Part shown: one piece after another, positions 1 through 12,587 of the stretch | Position numbering within the stretch: position 1 is the stretch's first letter | Layout: each line of letters opens with the position of its first letter | The notes under the pieces: model-generated | What the model was told of the DNA's origin: nothing | The model's database searches: none | Seen by the model: only the letters and a program-made list of their open reading frames with translations | Origin: Setomelanomma holmii | Lineage: Eukaryota > Ascomycota > Dothideomycetes > Pleosporales > Phaeosphaeriaceae | DNA: 64,000 bases | Assembly: GCA_010015745.1 (NCBI GenBank) | Contig: ML978190.1 | Location: 228,538-292,537, forward strand | Reading direction: 5' to 3' | Translations under genes and position numbers: made by a program

Positions 1-421
1 TCGCTGCTATCCACAGCAGCTGGACCCATGTGGCATATGAATCAATATCGAAAGCTCGTGGACACCGCAGAGAGACTGCGAATGAAGAAAATGAAGTGTG
101 GAGCCGCTTGCGAGAATCGATGCTAGCAATTGGGTCTATAGGCTCGGCCCATCGTGAAGCCACCTTGCCGTCTTCATGCGATCATGGCTGCAGATCTTCG
201 AACAACGACGCCGTGCGGGCCAGGATATGATAGTCGAGATAGGCGTATACCTCGGGCCTCAAACGCTTCAAGTGGATGCCTGGCTGGCATCGTACTTGAT
301 CTACTTCGCTTCCGTGGTCAGTAAGCTCGATGAGCATTCTACGGGTGTTCGATATGTATTGAGAGTGATCCCAAGGCGAGAGCAGCTTGCGTACAGCCAG
401 ACTTGCTATCAATCAGTCAAA
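1..421. other. No gene recognised at window start
   Basis: Only short overlapping open frames on both strands, with no motif, intron signal or repeated protein pattern that I can support. At 397-422 there is a partial direct copy of the outer end of the palindromic element that follows. Confidence 0.4.
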
Positions 422-642
422 ACCAGACTTGCTATCAGTCAGTTCAGTCCGGACTGAAATCCGTGCACGTTGCCAAAACCTTATATCTCATCACGGATAG
501 GGAGGAAATTGAAGATATGAGCATGGCTTTGTTTTGCCTATGCGCACGACCCTTAAGGAGGTATGTGCTTCCGTTGGTGTAGCAACAGCACCAGCGTGCA
601 CGGATTTCAGTCCGGACTGAACTGACTGATAGCAAGTCTGGT
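422..642. repeat. MITE-like palindromic element with 48-bp inverted ends
   Basis: Positions 422-469 and 595-642 are perfect inverted repeats of each other (48 bp each), containing the palindromic core TTCAGTCCGGACTGAA. They enclose about 125 bp of unrelated non-coding sequence. A partial extra copy of the outer end sits just outside on the left (397-422). The layout fits a small non-autonomous transposon at the edge of the neighbouring hAT relic, whose ends also contain CAGT tetramers. No target-site duplication was identified. Confidence 0.7.
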
Positions 643-3560
643 CAAAACGCAGTTAACTGACTGACTGCCAAGACTCAGTCAGACAAGTCAAAGTTTAAGA
701 GTCGAGCTTTCACAGTCAGTCACAGTTAAAGCCCTTTGACTGAATGACTGACTGTTGTTTAATGTAGCTGTTTGATCCCTTATAGGTGGCATTTTAAGGT
801 TGATTAGGAAAGCCTGAAGCGGCTAGGTACAGCTTAGATAATTGAATTTCTGTGCCAGCTTAAGTTTTCTTAGCTTGTAGTATTAATGCTGCTAGCAACT
901 CTGTAATGTCGCGTATACTAACTTTGCACCTCTTTGATTTTATTGTTATATCCTTATGCCTAAACTCAGCCGCCCTCTGTTGTGTTATTAAGCGCGATAA
1001 ATGCAAAGAAACAACACTAGCTGACTCTATCGCGGCCTCAGTTTCTGATGTTAGAGGTCCTAATGCGCCTGTTAAGACAGCCAAAGATAATAACAAGGAC
1101 AACAGTGCCTTCGAAGGGCTTACCTAGCTACGCGTACTAGACCTTGAGCAGCGCTAAAACGACTATAATTAGGGACAGAGAAGCTGGATATACAAGCACG
1201 GCTGGCCTGTCTACCATCGCAAACACCAGCGCAATTACCGGCTTTGCCGCCATTGTCACATCAAAGGCGTGACTGGAGGCCTGTTTGACGCGTCGACGTA
1301 CACCACGTCGTCAGCGTACCACCTGAGGCAGCTTATCAAGGGACACCGTGTCAGTCCTGACGGCCCAATCAAGGGCAACGGTGACCCAAACTAGAGCACG
1401 CTAGTCAGCACAATGCGCTCAAATGGTGCTGAAGTATTGCAGGTAGTAGCTAACGAGATAGCTGCAAGCTTTTCAAAGCGCAGGTTCTTAGATGCGCTAA
1501 AGGAGTAGGTTGCAGACGATAATTAGAGCTTACGCGTAATAGAGACGCCGTCTTTTTAAACAGTTAATCAGAGCCGCAAACCTAACAGCCAAGGTTGTGC
1601 TTTAGCGCAGTCACCAGTCCTTCCAAGACGCAATTATTGCTAAATACCACGCCTACGTACCTGCCATTACTGCCCACTTGCGCGAAGCCTGTTCTCTTAT
1701 CCACGTATCCCTTGACAATTGGACGTCTACTGGCGGCAAACTTGCACTGACTAGTATATGTGTACACCACCTTAACAAGGCAGGCGAGCTTCAGGACTAC
1801 ATGCTTGGACTGCCAGAGCTTTACGGGCAGCACAGCGGCGACAATATTGGGACAATTGTAGCAGCAACGCTGCGCAACTTTGGCGTAGATAGGCAGGCTG
1901 TTAGGTACTTTGTGCTTGACAACGCGTACAATAATGACACTGCTGTTAACACCCTTGCTGCTGAGCTTAGGTTTGACTCTGTCCGTCGGCGCTTGTGCTG
2001 TTGCTGCCATATACTGAACCTTGGCGCTCAGGTGGTAACATAGGGTAAGGACTGTCACGCTTTTAAGAACGAAGGCAGCAACCTAGACAACAAGGAGGAG
2101 TTTATGCAGAAGTGGCGTAAATATAGGCCTATTAGTGTCTTGTTTGATGTTATTGCGTCTATCTGTATGCCCCAAACAAAGCAGCTTTTGGCACGTTTTC
2201 AGCAAGAGGAGGCGGAGATGCTAGGTGAGCAGGTAGTGCTTAAGGACCTTATCAAGCCTGTCAAGACGCGCTGGAACTCCTACTATGCTACCTTTACGCG
2301 CGCGATTGAGCATCACGGTCCGCTTGACAGCTACGTTGAAGTTAAACTTGATGAGCACCGTGTTACTGCTGCAGGTCGCGGCCGGCGACAGGCTAGAGTT
2401 GCAGAGCAGCAGCCACGATTATTTATTTGTGAAGGCGGGCTTACTGGGAGACTGGGCGACAATTGCTGAGTACACCAATCTGCTTGAGCCATTCGCTGAC
2501 GCTACTCGGCTGCTTGAGAGACGCGGTAAACACAGTCGTCAGGGTGCGATTTGGGAGGTTCTTATGACCTTCGAATGGCTCCTAACCGAGCTTGAGCGGC
2601 TGAAAGGTCGCCTCCACAATATCAATTACGACAACCTATCAGCGCTAGAGGACTATCTTGTCGCTAACGTCAACCTTGCGCACGCCAAATTATCACACTA
2701 TTACAGCAAATTTGACGACGCGCCTGTCTACTACGCTGCTACTATACTCTACCCGCACTACAAGAACCACCTTGAGGCCTTCTGGCACGTCCCTGACGAT
2801 CACGACAGCGCTGAACTTAGGCCTCATTATCGCGAAGGCTAGCTCACGAATAATCATCGCGCTTTCTTAGCAATGTAGAAGGAGCGTAAGGACGCTGCAA
2901 TTGCGAGCGTGGAGACAGTAGAGGCTCAGCGTCCTGTTAAGAAACCAGGTCTAGGCGCAGCACCTACATCGCGTTTAGCTTTCTTAAAATCCCAGATAGA
3001 TGCTGCGATGAGGCAACTTAAGGACAATCTGAGCGACGAGTATAAGGTTTGGAAGCGCAAGCCAGCGTTAGAGGAGAATAATGAGCTATCGCACAACTCA
3101 GTAAAGTACTAGCAATTGCGACAACAATCGCACCTAGTGCTTTCAAAACTTTCAGTAGACGTCCTTACAATCCCTGCGTCTGCTGCTGACTGAGAGCGCA
3201 CTTTTAGCGAGCTAGGCGATACGCTAGGGACGTGGAGACTACGGATGAAGCCTGAGTTAATCACCGCTTTGCAGTGTATAAAGAGCTAGAAACAGGCAGG
3301 TATTACCCTGAGTAGTGGACCAGGTTATAGTGAGGACGATATCACGAGAATACAGGTGCATCTTGCCTAGTTTGAAGCTAGTTAGCAGTCAGTCAGTCAG
3401 TCAGTCAGTCAAAACAGACACAATCTTTTTTCTTGGCAGTCCGACAAGTTACAGTTAATGCAAAGTGGATTTCTTTGCAGTCAAACAAGTCACAGTCAAC
3501 ACCTCGAAGCGTCGCAGTCAGTCACAGTTTAACTCGTTTGACTGACTGACTGACTGTTAG
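643..3560 (+). mobile_element. hAT-family DNA transposon, decayed copy 1
   Basis: The plus strand holds a hAT transposase broken by frameshifts and stops, mostly TAG. A BED-finger-like block is readable near 1170-1340 (CRHCH, then GGLFDAST). The catalytic region at about 1678-2043 contains NWTSTGGK and LDNAYNNDTAV. A following block at 2104-2340 contains PQTKQLL and KTRWNSYY. The C-terminal hATC dimerisation region is at about 3110-3370 (ERTFSELGDTLGTWRLRM). Ends carry CAGTCAGT-rich DNA; a palindromic block at 713-757 recurs in direct orientation at 3515-3560. Several TAG codons stand where copy 2 (60751-62380) has TGG, as RIP-like mutation would give. Exact termini and target duplication are unresolved. 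The element is non-functional. Confidence 0.85.
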
Positions 3561-5399
3561 CAACTCTGCGTACAGCATCGGCCTTCACAGAGCTCGTACG
3601 TGATGACCCTCGCATGCACCAAACTCCTCATGGTCATATCAAGTGCACAATGGGCGCGCTCATGGATCTCAAAGAGTTTGCGTAGGAGTGGCCAATCTTG
3701 TCTTAGTCGTCATGGCGGGTCGATGCAGTGTAAGAGCGTGCAAGACATCACGAACGAGGGCGGAAAGATGCGATGGCAAAGAGAGAGGGCAAGAAGTGGT
3801 AGGGAGCATTGAAGGACGTGATGAGTACAAGGCAAGGAGGAGCGAATGGGAGAGGAGTTTGACTAGTCAGAAGGACCAAATCATAGAGGAAGCCAAAATA
3901 CTTACTACGCATACAAAGTTTGAAGGATCAGTTATATTCTCTTTTTTTCCTTCGTCCTAGACATTACTCTCTATTACTTAAATAGGCGTGTTAGGGTCCT
4001 GGTCCGTACCATAGCCTGAGCATGCCGCCGCAGACGTAGTAGCCTTGAACAACTTAGTTAACATCGCGGAGTGACTGTATCCGGACAAAGGTAAGTAGAC
4101 CGAAGGGAGCGAAGCACCTGGGTACGTTTGGGCAGTCTGGGTACGCTGTCGCATCGCCTTCTTTCGTCGCAAGGGGTTGGATGGGATTGCGAAGAGTATC
4201 TCGGGTGCAACAATGAGGCATGCTGCAGTTAGAATTGTGGCCATGGAGAAGCGGATGCGCGACGCGTTGAACGCAATTTGGACCAACTGAATGGAGATGA
4301 GATGACAAAGCGATGGTCCGAGCTTGTCGCTGCAGGAACCCTTCCGCATTCGCAGGCGTCATCTGCATTCTCTCCCGATCCCGAAGTTCCCATCGTTGCC
4401 ATCGGCGATCTTGTCTGAACTGTTGACATTGATTCAATTACATCAACTATCACTCCGAGGGCCGTGGGCCACTGTGGGCAATTTGTGGCGAGAACGTAGC
4501 ATCAAGGCCCGGCGGATCAAGCCACCTCTCTTTTCTGGCTTCTCGTGAAGAGTCATGCTGTCGCTGCGGCAGAGAACCGTCGTTGGGTGAGACCCAGAAT
4601 ATGCGATCATGCTCAAGGAAATACAAAAGAAGAGGCTGTATCTTCGCTGACAGACTGGAGTTGCAAAACACATGGATGCAACTCTGGTCCAGCCAAAATT
4701 CTCACGGTAAATGCGGCTTGGCAGATATCACGATTCACGCATGGGAATTCCGTTTCAATGGCCCCGGAGAGGAAAATCGTCGTCAGGCTCGCGAATCTGA
4801 GAGGCTTCACGAACAGATGTGAAAGTGCTCACGGTAATAGGGTGTCTCTTGAAGCATGGCCGAACCTTGACAGCAGTACACGAAGAGCATGCTTTCTTGT
4901 CAGCTGGTTTTTCCAGTTCACAAAGCCCGTAGATGGCATATGCCTGGTCTTGCATTGCCCAGCATGGCATCTGCTATCTCAGAGCGTCAGACACCACCTG
5001 GCAAAACGAGCATGATTATGACGATAGCTTCGATACTGTCCATCCCTGCCAGGAGTTCATCTCCTTCACCTCGCAAACCAGTCGTCGTTCCTGTCGCATA
5101 TGCTGCGACCTTACCCAACGATCTTGCCCTCACAACCCATCAAGGACGCTCAAGCATTATCACAGCTGAGATATACACCAGCAGAGAACGTGACATTGAC
5201 CATGAATATCAGATCATCGCCGCAAACCACTACCACCATCGGCAGCGGGAAGCCCCCCATCACGCACCCTCGCCGCACTGAAGAGGGACCTCCACAACGA
5301 TGACTGGCGGTGCGGCTTCCACGACTCTCAGGAACACAAATTTCAAGCGCGGAATTGTAGACGACAAGAAGAACCTCGTTGAGGCGCACTTAGTGTCCA
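3561..5399. other. No supportable gene
   Basis: Many short frames overlap on both strands (about 3978-5300), none with recognisable domains or splice structure. Base composition and fragmentation suggest decayed intergenic DNA or old gene relics. Confidence 0.4.
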
Positions 5400-6650
5400 T
5401 GATGGACATGATACACGCCTCTCCTGGCTTGGAATCCTCCGTGCTCAAGCTCACCATACTCATACACTACCACCAGCACGATGTGGGTCGATGAAAGGAG
5501 CATCGACCTCAGGCATGGATGCTTGCATTTCCGCCTGGTAGCGCTGATGGCAGCTTCCCTGATTTTCCCGTTGAGCGACTCATCAGGAAGGCTCTCGAGT
5601 CGTTGAGTGCCGCATGCATAGCCTACGGCAACGAATCGGCATGCGAAGAGATCATTGGGGGCTTAAAAGCGCAGAACCCAGAGAGAACGCTTCAAAAGCT
5701 CACCAAGAAGGAAATATAATCCAACGACGCCAAGCTCGACTTCTTGCGCAAGGTGCTGGAGTGGAATAGGACTTGCGACACCCATCTAATTTCGAGGCAA
5801 TCGACATCGGTCGCGACGGAGAAGACGAGCGTCATGGCGGAACTTCCCTTGCCAATGTCACTCGGAGACCGAACCCTTGCTAGCAACGCATCGAACGAGC
5901 CGCAATCCTCTTCAAAGGCTCAAGCAGGTTCTCTTATCGTCACGACTTCGTTAATGACGGAGAAGGTACGACGGTCCGGGCATTGTACTGGCCAAAGGCC
6001 TACGACTCGCGCCCCCTCAACACTGCCGCACATGCCAACCACGACGCTAGCCCTGCACGCTCTTACACGCCCGCACATTCAGATCCGCGCTGAGATCAAA
6101 GAGTAGCAGATCCCCATGATCTTTGCAACAGATATGTCTATCCCAGCGACGTCGAGGGCAGCGAAGGCTACGTCAAGATATAGCATAACACGCGCCCTGT
6201 AACAGAGCGGCACGACGAGTGATCATTCGGCTGCATTAAGCAAAACAAACCGCTTCACTCTTCCTCCGCTCAAACCGCTGCTATCAATTCAAGCGTAAAA
6301 GAGGCCGCAAGGGCGCCGGCCATGCTCGTTCCGCACACGCGTCGCGTTGAGGCCTCGTGCCACGCCGAGCTCGATCACCACCGCATTAGGGTATACCGCG
6401 GTGCGTGCCTGAAGCAGCACGTCCAGTGATTCGAAATCTCGGCCATAGAGGTCATGGCCATCATTCAGAAGTGGTCAAGATGGACGGCCACAAATCCATA
6501 TGAGCTGCTGCATTCAAGGGACAAGTCTAAGTGGACACTCAAGGCGGGCGAGGTGCAAGGGACGTCGAGATTCGAGCAACTAAGGCGAGAGATTGCGATA
6601 GGGGCCGCTCCAATGTAGGCGGGGCGAAAGATTGAGTTTGGCCATTTCCT
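5400..6650 (+). pseudogene. Unrecognised degenerate coding relic
   Basis: Protein-like plus-strand segments change frame and meet stops: 5519-5719 (helical, charged; VERLIRKALESLS), 5881-6090 (HDFVNDGEGTTVRALYWPK) and 6400-6640 (WTATNPYELLHSRDK, then LRREIAIGAAP). The pieces are collinear and separated by single stops such as 6091-6093 and 6181-6183. This looks like one decayed gene rather than chance frames. I do not recognise the family and infer no function. It could also be two adjacent relics. Confidence 0.3.
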
Positions 6651-6660
6651 AATCACCCCG

Positions 6661-7761
6661 AGGTTTTTCGATGTTGGATTGATCTGCTATACTATACTAC
6701 CGTGCTTCGTCATTATCGCTGTTGGGACAGCTATGCAACGTATAAAACCTGTCCCACGATGGTTTGAACATCTCCTATAATCGACCACGCATGGACCGCA
6801 GGTACTTCTGGGTTACCTGGTTCCTGAGAACAGCGATTGAGAAAAGAGATGAGATTCATCGTTGGTGTCACTTTTTGACCCCCCCAGAGTAAAGCCAAAG
6901 TGTTTCTTGACCAGTATATTTAACTCTTCATACTACAAAATCAATACCAACGCATAGTAGCAACAACGATCGACGCCGTGGGTGCGTTTCTTGGCGCCGT
7001 ACGCCAGGTTTCAGTCGCGAGGCTGGGGCAGACGTTCCCGCGTTAGTTCTGATCCGGTCATTGCAACAAGCACCTATGGAATCATTCAGTTCTGACTAGC
7101 TTCTGACTAGCCTTCAAGTCAACGAACTTGGCCCTGACAGCCTACGCTATTGTGCGTAGTGTCTTCATGGCGTGCAAATTAATCTGTCTGTTGTTTGTAT
7201 AGCGACTTGGCTTGCAAAGCGCCGAGATGTTAGTGACGATGAGAGCTATCCGAGTGAGCTTTTTAGATTACAGAGCGCTAGTGAACGATCCAAGAAGATA
7301 AGTTGAACCAGGAACGAGCATACAGCGCCTACCGCAAGCTATAGTACGCCGAATGCGTGCTTCTTTCTGTTTGTCATCGAGACTAGCCGTTTAGCTCTAC
7401 ATGGCTGGTTAAATCCATCAATTTGCAATAAGCCCGCTTGGATCATGAGGAGGTAGAACGAATGCATGCATTGCTACAGTGTGTGCAGCGTGGGAGTAAT
7501 TGCAATATAACGTTCGCGGTTTTCATAAATCCATAAGTACCTACGCTCTTCACACTGTTTAATCGCCGCCCGAATCGAAAATGAGGTAAAGGAACTTTTG
7601 CCTCAAGGGCCTCCAAAATGGAAGCTTCCAAAAATTTCTGACTCCAGATACACAAACAGTAACTTTCACTAACTTCCGAGGACTTGTCGCATTTCTGCAA
7701 GCAGGAGCTACTGTGGTCCCTAGTTTGTGCTCGGGGCAAGAGCAGCTCGACCAACCCTCGG
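6661..7761. other. No gene recognised
   Basis: AT-richer sequence without a convincing coding frame. The only long frames lie near 7443-7760 on the minus strand, have no domain signature and run into the 3' end of the next pseudogene. Confidence 0.4.
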
Positions 7762-9758
7762 TCAAGGCAAGTGAGTGGTGTTAAAAAGGCGATTGCCGGT
7801 ATCCGTCGTTCTGCTGCCAGTGAATTTAGTGTTAGAAACCCGTAGACCGACAACATGTACGCGACCAGCGGCGACCAAAGCTTCGTATACGGCGCTGTTT
7901 CTGTGTAGATACTGCGCTTGTATGACCCTAGCAACGATGACGATCTGGACGTTAGGTCGCAAGTTGCAGGTCGTGCAGCTCTTTCACATGCACGTACATT
8001 GCACGTGGAAAGGCTTCGCTGACGCCCAATGCCATCGGGTCTCCACCACGTATCAACGCCAAGATCGTTGTCTGACTTTCTCTATCCAGTTGATAACCAC
8101 TAGTCGGACGGCCGAGCACGTGTGAGATTGAGCAATGCTCAAGTCCAATGATGCGGGATACATGCTCAAGTGCAAAATAATTGCCGGCCCGTTGATGCGC
8201 CTCTCGTAGCCTCGGACCTTGAATAGCTGCGTCGTACATAGGTGTTGCCAGAAGCTTCGATGCTGTTTCTACCGCTACGGATATGGAAAGGCCCGTGGCC
8301 TGCTCTTTGTCTTGAAGCAAGGCATTCACGAACTGAATGCTGCTTATGTCAAGCAGAGGCAATGTCTTAATGTCTAGCCGTGGCGAAGAGGAGTCTGGTA
8401 TGACGACTTGACGTGAGCGCAGGTTTTCATGGTTGATGGCCATGAGAAGTGCACTTTCCATCGACTTGCATCTTTTCTGTTCCTTGATCATGACCACAAC
8501 AGCCTGATCTAGCACCTTCAACATCTCCAAATCAAGAGGACTGTCACCGAAAGCCCACACACTTCTATCATGGCAAGTCTGGAGTCGGGTAACGATGTTA
8601 GCCTTGATTGCTGCTGTGACTACCATGCCATCGGCGATGCGGCCCCCTTGCAATGACGCCCACCGTGTTGCGCAAGCCTGCTCTTTCTAGTAGGATCTCC
8701 TAGACGCGCAATAGACCACAGCTCACGATAATGGCACCAACGGGTGCCAATCTTGCCACTAGCCGCAATAAGGCTACGAATTCAGCGTGAAGCGTTGCAA
8801 CTGAAGCGACTTGCTGACAGATGTCTTCATATGTATCGTCATTGCTCGTTTCTTCACAAAGAAGCGTAGCCTGCCTGAAAGCGGTATAAGTATAGCGAAG
8901 AGGACCACTGAAAAGCGCCTTCAATGGACAGTTGTGTTGTTCGCGTTGTTGCGTGGCGGATACCATCTCATAAAACAGTGCGCCTGTATCATGCGAGGTG
9001 AGGGTCTTGTCGCCTTCAATGACCACCACCGTTTCCGCACCGGTAAGGTAGGAACGGACGATGTCATCGAGTTTGTCTTCCGCGTAGTTGCTGTTATATC
9101 CTTCACTGTGAAGATCGAAATCTAGTATCAAGTCGTGGACTTTCCCTTGAGCGATCTGGTGCGCGTCGATAGCCGAGAAAAGGATACTGTGCTTCTGGCA
9201 CAGGGACGAGATTTCGGTCAGCTCGGCTTGCTGCCATCTGCGGAGATGAGCAACGGAATAGGAGTCCCGTTGCTTTGTAGCATCGTTGCTGAGGTAATTA
9301 TCGATAGTCTCCGGAGAGACATTCAAGTAGATGATTTGGCTATACGTGTCCAGATTGCCGTCCGTGCACACAATGTCTCCGAAAGTAATCTCTTCCCGCC
9401 AAAACATGAAGTGGCCGGTGACTACGGCGGTTGTGTTATCCTTGGCGCAGTTGTCGCGGATCGTCTTGATAGCAAGTTGCCGTGCCTTCGTCTTGCGTTG
9501 TCCGTCCAGCTTTTGGAAAGCTGCCAGTCCACCGCTCACCGTCTTCGCGATCATCTCTGAACCCTCATAGAAAGAGAAGCGTTGCATGTCCAGGATATGC
9601 TTCAGTTCGCCAAGCAGAGTTGTCTTTCCCGATCCGGGCATGCCATAGATACCAATGACTTTGGCGTTCTCATGCTTGTCAAGCGCTTTCGCTCTGGTCG
9701 GATTCTTTGCTGCATTGCTTGGTGGTTCGACTGAGCACTCTCGCGCAGACACAGACAT
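7762..9758 (-). pseudogene. Broken three-domain protein: P-loop kinase, HAD phosphatase, UPRTase
   Basis: Start chosen at 9758 (MSVSARE), below a TATA box. The N-terminal domain has a Walker A motif (YGMPGSGKTT) and resembles small P-loop kinases. A middle HAD-like domain (WAFGDSPLDLEML) follows, then a uracil phosphoribosyltransferase-like domain (SHVLGRPTSGYQL, RGGDPMALGV) whose tail is readable at 7765-7962 (KFTGSRTTDTGNRLFNTTHL). Three lesions break it. A TAG at about 8700 sits where a Trp codon is expected between the kinase and HAD parts. There is a frame change in the G-run near 8655. Near 7960 a frame break coincides with loss of the segment that should carry the PRPP-binding loop. 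The domain order matches a fungus-specific multidomain family known to me; the pyrimidine-salvage link is inference. Almost certainly non-functional. Confidence 0.8.
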
Positions 9759-9845
9759 TGTAGCTGAACGTATTGATGTAAATACTTGACAAGAAAGATT
9801 TTGAGTATGAGCTTGATTGAGATGACTTGGTAGAGCTTTGGGGAC

Positions 9846-9854
9846 TTTTATATA
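9846..9854 (-). promoter_or_regulatory. TATA box of the kinase/HAD/UPRTase pseudogene
   Basis: Minus-strand TATATAAAA about 90 bp upstream of the chosen ATG at 9758. It supports starting there rather than at the upstream in-frame ATG at 9857, which lies before the TATA box. Confidence 0.5.
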
Positions 9855-10015
9855 CACGTATTCTTGCGGCTACCAGCCCCCCGCATAGTGGTGAACACAT
9901 TCGTTCGGATTAGTCTGATTGACCGGTGCTTTGGTCCGCCACCTTGCCTGCACTTGCGCATTATGCAAAGACTGAAATTGCAGTGTCATACATGCTGCAG
10001 GTCTTGCATCTCCTG

Positions 10016-10489
10016 TCATGGCAGCAGTGGCCAAATCCGGCGCAGTCTGCAACAAGTCCTCCTGAATTTCAGTGGATCGATGTTGTGACGCAAAGCGACC
10101 TCTTCCAGCTTTTCATCCTTGGCGGGATTTACAACCTCGTAGATCGTGCGATGATCGGCGTTTCTGCTTAAACGAGCGGCCATACGATAGAAGCTCCAAC
10201 GTGAAGTGTATTTAGTCACCATGTAACCATAAACAAGCGAATTACGCCACAGGCGGAAGGGTGGAGGCGTCCCGACGGGATGCCCGTCATGTTGGGCTCG
10301 GAGGATGGAGAACAGTATGTCCGATGACTCGCTCAACCTGTGCAACGAAGTGACAGCAATTCGGCGTTCCTGTAGCTCTTCGCGAAGCCGATTCCGATAC
10401 CAGGAGGGCGACTGCTGAGCGAGTCTCAGCCCCGTAAGCCACGAACGCAGGACCATAAGGCGACACTTTGGATTGAGGGAAGACTGCAA
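10016..10489 (-). CDS. Conserved fungal protein of unknown function
   Basis: 157 residues from the first ATG (an internal ATG at residue 12 is an alternative). Basic and Trp/Tyr/Arg-rich, with SWYRNRLREELQERR near residue 29 and a C-terminal half rich in aromatic residues (YMVTKYTSRWSFYRMAARL, ending RRIWPLLP). This resembles a widespread family of uncharacterised fungal proteins that I recognise only by pattern. No signal peptide, TM segment or catalytic motif is visible. It lies about 260 bp upstream of the kinase/HAD/UPRTase pseudogene on the same strand. Open frames further upstream overlap in another phase, so the true 5' end may include another exon. Confidence 0.5.
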   Translation of the reverse strand: MQSSLNPKCRLMVLRSWLTGLRLAQQSPSWYRNRLREELQERRIAVTSLHRLSESSDILFSILRAQHDGHPVGTPPPFRLWRNSLVYGYMVTKYTSRWSFYRMAARLSRNADHRTIYEVVNPAKDEKLEEVALRHNIDPLKFRRTCCRLRRIWPLLP

Positions 10490-10772
10490 GGATGATGTTC
10501 GGCCTAGCGATATCTCGGATGTAGCGAAACTGATGTTTGAAAGCTTGAGGGAATCTTCTCACATGATTAGCTCTGTGAGTCATGATCTGCCGGCAGGGCG
10601 GCTATCGACAATTACACGTCAGAAATTGATATAATAGACTCACCAGTCGAGAATCTCGATGGTGGAACGGAGAGCTCACCGGAACGCCACAGAGCAATCT
10701 AGCCCGGAGGTGACAGAGCGTTTGAAGTCAAATCCATGCATTCATCGGTGAAGGACAGGGCACGTACCACAG

Positions 10773-10829
10773 TCCGCAACAAGCAAGTCAATCCGTTCAC
10801 CTTCAGAGACCCACTTATCTATCTAGGTA
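10773..10829 (+). repeat. Dispersed repeat, copy 1 (coding relic fragment)
   Basis: About 57 bp almost identical to 18893-18949. In the second copy this sequence encodes FRNKQVNPFTFRDPL at the end of an open frame. Its first 14 bases (TCCGCAACAAGCAA) also recur inverted at 10911-10924, giving a small hairpin arrangement. Confidence 0.75.
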
Positions 10830-12587
10830 TGAGTTAAGCCTCTATAGGCAACTACTAGGCTCAAATAGGTAATCAATCAAGTCAAGCCAGACCTTCTGAG
10901 CCCCACTTAATTGCTTGTTGCGGAGTCTGGCACGTACGCGATGGCACGGCCCGAAGCGATTGCTTATCGGCTATCTCATGAGTTCTTTTAGAACGCCAAG
11001 AACGTTTCCGGCGAAATCGTATAGCCGGGACTCTTGCAATCCCACAATTCTGCGCGCACGCATATTCCGTTCTCCTCTACTAGCTATCTCACTGTGGCTC
11101 CTGGTTGTGATTGCGATGGTGTGCTATCTGTCGTATTTGATTGCACTCATAATACAGCTACCAGATAAAGTCCTTTTGCTGGACTCCGCAACGACGATTG
11201 ATGTTGCGATGTGTGCTTGAGCAACAATAGAGACTACACAAACCTATGGTGCGTGGAAGCGCTGACACAGCCGGCTATAACGCGTTTTTTTCTCGGCATA
11301 TGATGATTGTCTGTGCTGGGTGTGCTGTATAGATTATTCTGGCCACTTTTCCTTGCACATAAGCGCGTTGGAAGGATTCAGTTCATGTCTGTGGACGGGT
11401 TGTTGGTGGGATTGTACAACTCGGCTGTGCGCCAATCCCGCGTTAGACATCCGCTTGCTACCTCGGGGTAGACTAGACGGCTTTCTGTCTAAGGACTTGC
11501 ACTCCCGGTATCTATTGATGCTTTGAAAATATCTTCCTTTTCTAGACTGCAGGAAAGGCTCTTCTTCGCTGGAGCATCAAAGATATGCTGTCCCAAATAG
11601 ACTAACCAAGAAGAGAGAAAGTGAATAGAAAGGATAGGGTGTTCAGGGGATCAACGTATGAACGCGCTAGTGGGAAAAAGGGCATATCTGGCAAGAACTT
11701 GTTGTAATGAATGTATTAGGAATAGCGTGGTGTTACCATTGCGTGGCGATACGAATTGATTCATCGGAATGGACTTTTCGTGGGGTATATATCTCTTGGG
11801 CTTCTGCAATCTCTAGATCTCGAATATCGGGCTCTCCACATGTCCCTAGCTTGCAACCACCGCAAAGGAAAGATTTATGTAGTCGGAATTTCTTTGCTCC
11901 ATAGTCTGGTCACGTCACGGCAAAACAACTCATTGTTTGCATCTTGGTCAACGTACGATTTCTGGTTCTAATTCTAATTTCATGCTCATACAGCCTTTTT
12001 CACGCAATGCAGCATATTCGCGTCTCGCGATGGGAGGTCTTGTTGTTCATTTTGCAGGGTGTAGACACGTCTTGAAAGCTGATCTGTAACTTCGCAAGCA
12101 GTGTCGGTCGGAGGCTGTGATCAACGATTGTATTGCTATCTGTTGTCGTGTTGTGATGTTTGTGTACAGGAGCTCTCAGCTCAGAGGTAAGTGCACTTGC
12201 CCACCGGGCAGTGCCTGCTACGATAGGATATCATGTGACCCAATCCACGTGGTTACATGATCTTATTAGCACCAATACACCAAAGAGTGAGAGGCGCGCC
12301 TGCGCATCCACCCAGCGATGCACACGGATTCCAAGTCAACATATCGATAGGCACGACGACCGTTCATGTATAGGTGAACAGCACTTCGAGCGATCCTCGA
12401 TGGTATTGCCTGCACTCAGCACCGAAAAATGCGTGTTGCTTCACGCTACCTTTATGACTCACGATCACACTGTCACATTCGCAGTATAGTGGTATCGAAA
12501 AACTCATCAAACGATCATCATTAGACCTGCGAGCAGATGTAGCGATCAACAGTTCACTGTCTTCCTCTGAACCTCCACATCTAGACA
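10830..12587. other. No gene recognised
   Basis: AT-rich sequence with scattered short frames on both strands. No domain, splice structure or repeat was identified apart from the inverted 14-bp motif at 10911-10924. Confidence 0.45.
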
